Shown here piece after piece: positions 58,909 through 63,993 of a stretch of DNA of 63,993 nucleotides (position 1 is the first letter of the stretch; each line of letters opens with the position of its first letter). Location: the NCBI RefSeq assembly GCF_004355005.1, contig NZ_SMSJ01000033.1:1-63993 (forward strand), written 5' to 3'. The position numbers were made by a program, and so were the translations under genes. The DNA is from Dankookia rubra (lineage in GTDB: Bacteria; Pseudomonadota; Alphaproteobacteria; Acetobacterales; Acetobacteraceae). Below the pieces are notes generated by a model. That model did no database searches, had not been told where the DNA came from, and worked only from the letters and a program-made list of their open reading frames with translations.

Positions 58909-60189
58909 TCACGCCATCCAGTCCGGCGGCGCGATCGGCACCGCGCCGTCGTCGAACAGCACCGCCTCGACCTGCAGCAGGACGTCGTTGCCGCCCGGGC
59001 CGAAGGCGCACCAGCTGCCATTTGCCTGGGGCAGCAGCAGCGTCTCCGCGCGGGTGCCCGGCAGGGTGACGGTGTCCCAGCCGCCGCCGCCGATCATGAT
59101 GTCGTTGCCTGGCCCGCCGGCGAGGCCGTTGTCTGCGGCATTGCCGATCAGCACGTCGTCGCCGGCGCCGCCGCGCGCCCCCTCGATCGTCACCCCCCAG
59201 GCAAGCCAGAGGTTGTCCCGCCCGTCATAGCTCGGCGTCGGCGCCGCTACCGCCCAGTCCGGCAGTTCCGCCCGCCGCTCCGCCTCCGTCGCGCGGATGC
59301 CGATGCTGCTGGAATGGCCCTCGTTCAGGTCGATGACGCAGGCCAGCGCCTGGTTGCCGGCATCGATCATGTCGGTGCCGCCGGCATCCCAGACGGTCTG
59401 CAGGAAGCGCTCCCCTGGCGCCCAGGCATAGTGGGTATCCCCGGCATTGGTCGCCAGGTTCGGGCCATACAGGTATTGCGCCGCGGCGATGTCGACCTGC
59501 ATCGGGCCGGCGGGAAACAGGTTGGTCCCGGTCCAGCGATAGGCGTCCGGCGTCCCTTCCACGGTCACCACGCCGAAACTGGCCGGAACGGCATAGGCCA
59601 TGATGCTGAGCGCGAGGGTGGCCTCGGCCGGCGGCAGGGTATCGCTGCCCTCGAAGGGGTGCTTCAGCCCGATCGCATGGCCGATCTCGTGCACGATGGC
59701 ATAACGGCCATAGGCGCCCGGCGCCTGCGCATCCAGCGAGGGGTCGGCCGAGAGCCAGACATCGCCGCCGCGGGCATAGGGCTCCGCCCCGGCGATCCGC
59801 CCCGCGGCGTCGACAGAATAGGCGTAGTCGGGAAACCAGGTGAATCCGCCATCGGCCCGGACGTCGCGGCCGAAGCGGATCGACCCGCCGCCCTCCCCGC
59901 CCGGCCCGGCATCCGGCACCTGGACGAAGCCGATGCCGCAGACCGCCGACCAGGCCGCCAGCGCCGACTGCGCCGCCGCCTGCAGCCCCGCGCCGAAGGG
60001 CTGGAAGCCGGGGTGGTCGGCCGCCGTGTCATAGGCCGGCAGCGCCTGCATGAAGCCGTAGCTGACGGTCGCCGGATCGCCGATGCCCCCGGGGGCGGCC
60101 AGCGGGCTGCCGATCGCAGCCGGAAAGTTCCAGCGCGATGCCAGGCCCCCCGGCTCCGCCACCCGCAACAAAGCGGTCATTCCTGCCAT
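58909..60189 (-). CDS. Serralysin-like M10 metallopeptidase with RTX repeats
   Basis: A 426-residue zinc peptidase. The extended zinc motif HEIGHAIGLKHP is at 167-178 and the Met-turn is SIMAY. Two short calcium-binding RTX repeats (GGAGDDVLIGN and GGPGNDIMIGG) come near the C-terminus. No N-terminal signal is seen, which fits type I secretion by a C-terminal signal, as in serralysins; no type I exporter is in the window. ATG 60189 was chosen; a GTG at 60231 adds 14 residues. Confidence 0.88.
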   Translation of the reverse strand: MAGMTALLRVAEPGGLASRWNFPAAIGSPLAAPGGIGDPATVSYGFMQALPAYDTAADHPGFQPFGAGLQAAAQSALAAWSAVCGIGFVQVPDAGPGGEGGGSIRFGRDVRADGGFTWFPDYAYSVDAAGRIAGAEPYARGGDVWLSADPSLDAQAPGAYGRYAIVHEIGHAIGLKHPFEGSDTLPPAEATLALSIMAYAVPASFGVVTVEGTPDAYRWTGTNLFPAGPMQVDIAAAQYLYGPNLATNAGDTHYAWAPGERFLQTVWDAGGTDMIDAGNQALACVIDLNEGHSSSIGIRATEAERRAELPDWAVAAPTPSYDGRDNLWLAWGVTIEGARGGAGDDVLIGNAADNGLAGGPGNDIMIGGGGWDTVTLPGTRAETLLLPQANGSWCAFGPGGNDVLLQVEAVLFDDGAVPIAPPDWMA

Positions 60190-60331
60190 GCCATGCCCCA
60201 CACTTTTCTGGCGAGACCGCGTTGTCGCCACAACTTAGATAGCCAGAGCGCGTTGCGCCGCCACCTGTGCCCTTGACCCTTGGTAAGAAGGTTGGGAAAG
60301 GTGCTGACAACGAGGAGTGTGAGACGCGGCC

Positions 60332-61555
60332 ATGCCCTTCGCTGATCCCCCGACGACTGGCTTGGCCGACGACAGCCCGGCACTCGACGCATTCATCGCG
60401 CTCTGCGGCGAAGGCCCCTGGCAATCCCGCGTGGCCGAGCTCGGCCTGCGGATGCGATCGGGCTCGCTCAGCGGCCGCGCCGCGCAGCAAAGGCACGCGC
60501 TGGAACTTGCGCTCTCGCGCCTTTCGGACCGCCGCGCCCTGGCCAAGGCCGGCGCCGCCGAACGTCGCTTCTGCGCCCTGGCCCAGGATGCCGTGGCGCT
60601 GGCCGAGAGTCTGCCTCCCGCCGGCCGCGCCCGGCTGCAGGACCGCGTGCTGGCGGGGCTGACCGGCCCGGCAACGCTGATCCCCTTCTTCCACCTGCTG
60701 CGCACCGCGTCGCTGCTGCGGCAGCGCGGCTTCACCGTGGCCTTCCACGGCCTGGCCGAGAACGCCCCCTACGACCTGCTGGTCGAGCGCGGCGGCGCCA
60801 GGGCCGAGGTGGCCTGCGAGTGCGTCTCGGCCGAGGAAGGCCGGCCGGTGCATCGCGGCGACTGGTGGGCGCTGGTCGATGCCATCAACCCCGAATTGCA
60901 GACCTGGCTGGCCGCCCATCCCGGCCGCTACCTGCTGAAAATGACCCTGCCGGAGGGCATCTCCGGCCCCGACCAGCTGGCCGAGTTGCAGCAGCGGATC
61001 AGCGCCATGCTGGTCGCCGAGAAGCGGCAGGACAGCGGCGCCCAGGCGGTGCTCAAGCTCGACCCGCTGGTGCTGGCCGGCGCCCAGGCGCAGGACCGGG
61101 CCGGCAGCGGCCTGCCGGCGCGGCTGCGGGCGCAGTTCGGGCCGGAAGCGCACCTGGCCGTCACCACCCAAGCCGGCAGCGGCAGCGTCTTCGCCATGGC
61201 GGCACGGGCGGGGCGGGAGAACGAGATCGCCGCCGCCGTCTGCCGCAGCGCCACGCTGGCCGCGGAGACCCGGCTTTCCGGCCGGCATCCGGGGATCCTG
61301 GCGATTTTCCTCGACGACCTGGACCGGCTGGACTGGCGCGCCCTGCGCGGCGAGCAGCTGGAGCTGGAAGGCGCGGTGCGCCGCTTCCTGACCACGCCGC
61401 CAGCGCGGCAGGTGGTGGCGGTCTCCTGCGCCTCCCGCTTCGAGATGTTCGGCGGGCCGGACGCGGCGCCCGAGGGCGAGCTGCGCTTCCGCAACCCGAG
61501 CCATGCCGCGGCGAAGCATCCCGGGCTGGCGCCGGCGATTCTCTCCTCGATGTGA
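60332..61555 (+). CDS. Unknown protein with a possible nuclease-like core
   Basis: A 407-residue soluble protein that I do not recognise. Residues 115-170 (helix LLRTASLLRQRGFTVAFHG, then APYDLLVERGGARAEVACECVSAEEG) have the helix-strand-strand order of a PD-(D/E)XK core, with Asp148, Glu159 and Glu163, but the lysine is missing. The rest is Ala/Leu-rich helix. It is divergent from the M10 peptidase gene and followed by a small gene. The nuclease idea is a weak inference. Confidence 0.75.
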   Translation: MPFADPPTTGLADDSPALDAFIALCGEGPWQSRVAELGLRMRSGSLSGRAAQQRHALELALSRLSDRRALAKAGAAERRFCALAQDAVALAESLPPAGRARLQDRVLAGLTGPATLIPFFHLLRTASLLRQRGFTVAFHGLAENAPYDLLVERGGARAEVACECVSAEEGRPVHRGDWWALVDAINPELQTWLAAHPGRYLLKMTLPEGISGPDQLAELQQRISAMLVAEKRQDSGAQAVLKLDPLVLAGAQAQDRAGSGLPARLRAQFGPEAHLAVTTQAGSGSVFAMAARAGRENEIAAAVCRSATLAAETRLSGRHPGILAIFLDDLDRLDWRALRGEQLELEGAVRRFLTTPPARQVVAVSCASRFEMFGGPDAAPEGELRFRNPSHAAAKHPGLAPAILSSM

Positions 61556-61562
61556 GATGCTG

Positions 61563-61592
61563 CACGCCGCGTTGCGCAACGCAACCGGCGTG
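61563..61592. repeat. Nested inverted repeats after the unknown gene
   Basis: The perfect 14-base palindrome GCGTTGCGCAACGC (61569-61582) sits between two outer arms, CACGCCG (61563-61569) and CGGCGTG (61586-61592). It lies eight bases after the stop at 61555 and about 70 before the small gene. It may be a terminator-like fold or an operator for the small gene. Confidence 0.5.
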
Positions 61593-61660
61593 TATCAGCC
61601 ACGTTTCTCCCCGGCTTCATCATACGCTGCCACCGCAGCCGAACCGGGAGATGTGGTTGC

Positions 61661-61804
61661 ATGACCGAGCGTGAGTTCCAGGCCAAGCTTGCCGAGCTGG
61701 ACCGGCTGCTGAACGACCCGGAAATCCGCATGGACCCCGACCGGGTCTGGGCCCTGCTGGCCGAGTTGAGCGCGCAAGAATTACAGGGCGTGGCACGGGC
61801 TTGA
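61661..61804 (+). CDS. Small 47-residue protein
   Basis: An ATG with GGGAG ten bases upstream opens 47 codons ending in TGA at 61802. The product begins MTEREFQAKLAELDRLLNDP and is charged and probably all-helical (two helices split at NDPEIRMDPD). Codon use matches real genes here. I do not recognise it with certainty. It stands alone between the unknown gene and the repeat at 61876. Confidence 0.65.
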   Translation: MTEREFQAKLAELDRLLNDPEIRMDPDRVWALLAELSAQELQGVARA

Positions 61805-61875
61805 CCGCAAGGGCCAGGAGAAAGCAGTCCGCCGCACGACGCCTCTGGCGTCCATTTCCTTGTCCGGACCCGTAG

Positions 61876-61952
61876 GTCGGCAGCCGAGGCGCAGCGCGTG
61901 CCGACTTCCGGATGGAAAGGGTGAGGCCTGGGGAGGGAACGGCGTTCCCTCC
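61876..61952. repeat. Shortened copy D of the intergenic hairpin element
   Basis: This keeps the central inverted repeat (GTCGGC 61876-61881 with GCCGAC 61900-61905) and one outer stem (61932-61940 with 61944-61952, 9 bp). Instead of the other outer stem there is only a short TCCGGA, which is repeated at 61907. It lies between a rightward and a leftward gene, like copies A and B. Confidence 0.75.
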
Positions 61953-61963
61953 GCCCACCTTCC

Positions 61964-63166
61964 TCAGGCGACCTCGAACAGCCCGGCGGCACCCTGGCCG
62001 CCGCCGATGCACATCGTGATCACCACATACTTCGCGCCGCGCCGCTTGCCCTCGATCAGCGCATGGCCCGTCATCCGCGCGCCGCTCATGCCATAGGGAT
62101 GGCCGACCGAGATGGCACCGCCATCGACGTTCAGCAACTCGCCGGGGATGCCGAGCTTGTCACGGCAATAGATCACCTGGCAGGCGAAGGCCTCGTTCAG
62201 CTCCCAGAGCCCGACATCGCCGACCTTGAGGCCGTGCTGCTGCAGCAGCTTCGGGATGGCGAAGACCGGGCCGATGCCCATCTCGTCCGGGTCGGTGCCG
62301 GCGACCGCCATGCCGCGATAGATGCCGAGCGGATGCAGGCCGCGGCGGGAAGCTTCCCCCTCCTCCATCAGCACGCAGGCGCTGGCGCCGTCAGAGAGCT
62401 GGCTGGCATTGCCTGCGGTGATGAAGCGGCCTTCCTTGACGCGCTGGCCGTCCTTGAAGACCGGCTTCAGCGATTTCAGCCCTTCCAGCGTGGTGTCGGC
62501 GCGGTTGCCCTCGTCCTTTGTCAGCGTGACCTCCTTGCGGGTGATCTCGCCGGTGGTCTTGTCCTGCATCGCCATGGTGCTGGCCAGGGGCACGATCTCG
62601 GCCTCGAACCGCCCGGCGGCCTGGGCGGCGGCGGTGCGCTGCTGCGACTGCAGGGCGTATTCGTCCTGCGCGTCGCGGCTGATGCCGTAGCGGTCGGCGA
62701 CGATCTCGGCCGTCTCCAGCATGGTCATGTAGAGCTGCGGGACGTGCTGCTCGAGCCAAGGGTCGCGGGTGCGGAAGCGGTTCACCTTGTCGTTCTGCAC
62801 CAGCGAGATCGACTCCAGCCCGCCGCCGACGGCGACCTGCATGCCGTCCGCGATCACCTGCTTGGCCGCGGTGGCGATTGCCATCAGGCCGGAGGAGCAT
62901 TGCCTATCGAGCGACATGCCGGGGACGCTGTGCGGCAGCCCGGCCCGCAGCGCGCATTGCCGGGCGAAATTGCTGCCTTGGCTGCCCTGCTGCAGGGCGG
63001 CACCCATGACGACGTCCTCGACCTCGGCCGGGTCGAGCCTCGCCCGCTGCACCGCGGCCGAGATGACATGGCCGCCGAGAGCCTGGGCCTGGGTGTCGTT
63101 GAAAGCGCCGCGATAGGCCCTCCCGATCGGCGTGCGCGCGGTGGAGACGATGACGGCTGAGCGCAT
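61964..63166 (-). CDS. Acetyl-CoA C-acyltransferase (thiolase)
   Basis: A 400-residue thiolase. Nucleophilic Cys in [13 protein letters not shown], the [13 protein letters not shown] histidine and the C-terminal [13 protein letters not shown] cysteine loop are all present. It either cleaves 3-ketoacyl-CoA in fatty-acid breakdown or condenses acetyl-CoA; the sequence does not decide. ATG 63166 has GGGAGA upstream; an extension to 63277 would translate the repeat element. Confidence 0.92.
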   Translation of the reverse strand: MRSAVIVSTARTPIGRAYRGAFNDTQAQALGGHVISAAVQRARLDPAEVEDVVMGAALQQGSQGSNFARQCALRAGLPHSVPGMSLDRQCSSGLMAIATAAKQVIADGMQVAVGGGLESISLVQNDKVNRFRTRDPWLEQHVPQLYMTMLETAEIVADRYGISRDAQDEYALQSQQRTAAAQAAGRFEAEIVPLASTMAMQDKTTGEITRKEVTLTKDEGNRADTTLEGLKSLKPVFKDGQRVKEGRFITAGNASQLSDGASACVLMEEGEASRRGLHPLGIYRGMAVAGTDPDEMGIGPVFAIPKLLQQHGLKVGDVGLWELNEAFACQVIYCRDKLGIPGELLNVDGGAISVGHPYGMSGARMTGHALIEGKRRGAKYVVITMCIGGGQGAAGLFEVA

Positions 63167-63202
63167 GACTTGTACTCTCCCTTTTGTTCTTCCGAAGGGC
63201 GG

Positions 63203-63331
63203 CCGGGGAAAAGGTACTCTCCCCGGACCCCTCGTCTGTTTCTGTGTTTCTCGCCCCCTCCGCGTGGCGAAAGCCACTTCCCAAAAGGAACGGGAGGGGT
63301 TCGGGGAGGGACGATTTGTTTCCCTCCCCGA
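63203..63331. repeat. Three-hairpin intergenic element, copy C
   Basis: Same order and orientation as copy B: a 7-bp stem (63203-63209 with 63220-63226), the box GACCCCTCGTCTGT, a central hairpin, then an 11-bp stem (63301-63311 with 63321-63331). The central hairpin here has another sequence, GTGGC-GAAA-GCCAC (63264-63277), but holds the same place. It lies between two genes of the same strand: downstream of the thioesterase gene and upstream of the thiolase gene. Confidence 0.8.
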
Positions 63332-63367
63332 CCTTGCCTTTCCTTCCCTCGGACGGACCTCAACGCC

Positions 63368-63835
63368 TCAGGCGCTGCCGAGGATCTTCCACACCCCGTC
63401 GGCATGCGTCAGGACCTTGTCGCCCTGGGTCAGCATGCCACGGATGAAGACCACGCTGCGCGTCGCCCGCAGCACCTCGCCGCGGCCGGTGATCAACTCG
63501 CCCAGCTTGCCCGGGGCGATGAAGTGGTTGTTGAGTTGCACGGTGGTCACCGGCTTGCGGCCAGCGGCTTCCCAGACCGTCATTCCCAGCACGTCGTCGA
63601 CGAAGCTCATCAGCATGCCGCCATGCACGACGCCGCCGATGTTGAGATGCCGCTGCTCCGGCTGGAAGGCGTATTCCCAGCCCTCCCCGGCCCGGCGGGC
63701 GAGGAAGGGACCGATCATGGCCGGGTAGTCCCGGGCCGGCACCGGCTTCCAGCCCGCCGCCTTCAGGTCGGGCGGGATGGCGTGGTCGGCCTTCAGGTCG
63801 GGAAAGCGGCGTTCGGGGGGGGCGATGTCGTTCAT
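63368..63835 (-). CDS. PaaI-family acyl-CoA thioesterase
   Basis: A 155-residue hotdog-fold protein. The conserved segment LNIGGVVHGGMLMSFVDDVLGMTVW carries the catalytic Asp of the PaaI group, followed by VTTVQLNNHFIAPGKLGELITGRGEVLRATRSVVFIRG. It would free CoA from acyl- or aryl-CoA. It is read in the same direction as the thiolase but is separated by repeat copy C. Confidence 0.88.
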   Translation of the reverse strand: MNDIAPPERRFPDLKADHAIPPDLKAAGWKPVPARDYPAMIGPFLARRAGEGWEYAFQPEQRHLNIGGVVHGGMLMSFVDDVLGMTVWEAAGRKPVTTVQLNNHFIAPGKLGELITGRGEVLRATRSVVFIRGMLTQGDKVLTHADGVWKILGSA

Positions 63836-63899
63836 GCCGCCGGTATAGCGGCAGCGGCCCGGGCCGTCAGGCGGGGCGTGTCATACCGTCTCCGGGTGA

Positions 63900-63993
63900 T
63901 CAGCTCGGCTGAACCGGCCTGGGCCACCAGTGGAAGTCGGTGTGCGGCTGGAGGGTAGCCGGATCGAGCTGACGACAGCGCGCGGCGATGGTG
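63900..63993 (-). CDS. C-terminal end of an unidentified protein (partial)
   Basis: A minus-strand frame enters from the right edge and ends at TGA (63902-63900). The last residues read CRQLDPATLQPHTDFHWWPRP. Tryptophan and histidine content and codon use look like coding sequence, but 30 residues are too few to name a family. Confidence 0.35.
   Translation of the reverse strand, partial: TIAARCRQLDPATLQPHTDFHWWPRPVQPS

Overview
The window reads as chromosome of a very GC-rich (by eye about 70%) alphaproteobacterium, most like the Acetobacteraceae / Roseomonas group. Three things suggest this: the gene order of the cell-wall and division cluster running straight into ftsZ-lpxC-bamD-recN-ligA, a DAP-type MurE, and codon use dominated by G or C in third positions. 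I recognise no rRNA, tRNA, CRISPR array, insertion sequence or prophage.

Layout. (1) 1-17251: a nearly complete dcw cluster, all on the + strand: ftsL tail, ftsI, murE, murF, mraY, murD, ftsW, murG, murC, murB, ddl, ftsQ, ftsA, ftsZ. From the ftsL tail to ftsA almost every gene overlaps the next by 1-14 bases, so they are probably translated in a coupled way. ftsZ has its own upstream spacer and is closed by a clear intrinsic terminator. (2) 17487-23816: envelope and DNA maintenance genes lpxC, bamD, recN, a GNAT gene and ligA. (3) 23832-37265: mixed metabolism. It holds a small lipoprotein, a DUF427 protein, a CurA-like reductase, a class III aminotransferase, a flavin-binding PNPOx protein and an SDR. 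It also holds a tungstate-type ABC pair, a double cold-shock protein, an Rrf2 regulator, a Tat-exported SDR, a lone CoxL-like molybdoenzyme subunit, an HCCA-isomerase-like protein and a two-subunit CoA transferase. (4) 37502-44542: a three-gene transglutaminase / DUF2126 / circularly permuted ATP-grasp + alpha-E locus. By comparative genomics this is a peptide amide-ligase system, and its substrate is unknown. (5) 44562-48963: an EmrB-type exporter divergent from marR-emrA, then a zinc-ribbon metallopeptidase. (6) 49105-63993: Ldh2-type dehydrogenase, pirin, a GNAT gene broken by a stop codon, a double UspA protein, an APH-kinase fusion, pdxH, fabI, a polytopic membrane protein, aroC, a second HCCA-like protein, an RTX M10 peptidase, a conserved-looking unknown protein, a 47-residue small protein, a thiolase and a PaaI thioesterase.

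Most unusual in the sequence itself is a dispersed family of intergenic elements of about 130 bases, each built from two terminator-like hairpins around a central hairpin. They lie at 25865-25992, 48974-49098 and 63203-63331, with a shortened copy at 61876-61952. Base-pair compensation between copies suggests the structure is selected. Other points for a second look: the amide-ligase locus with exporter and peptidase next to it, two AT-rich islands inside murD and murC, a 27-base tandem repeat in front of the Ldh2 gene, and a Gln in place of the usual catalytic Glu in the CoxL-like protein.
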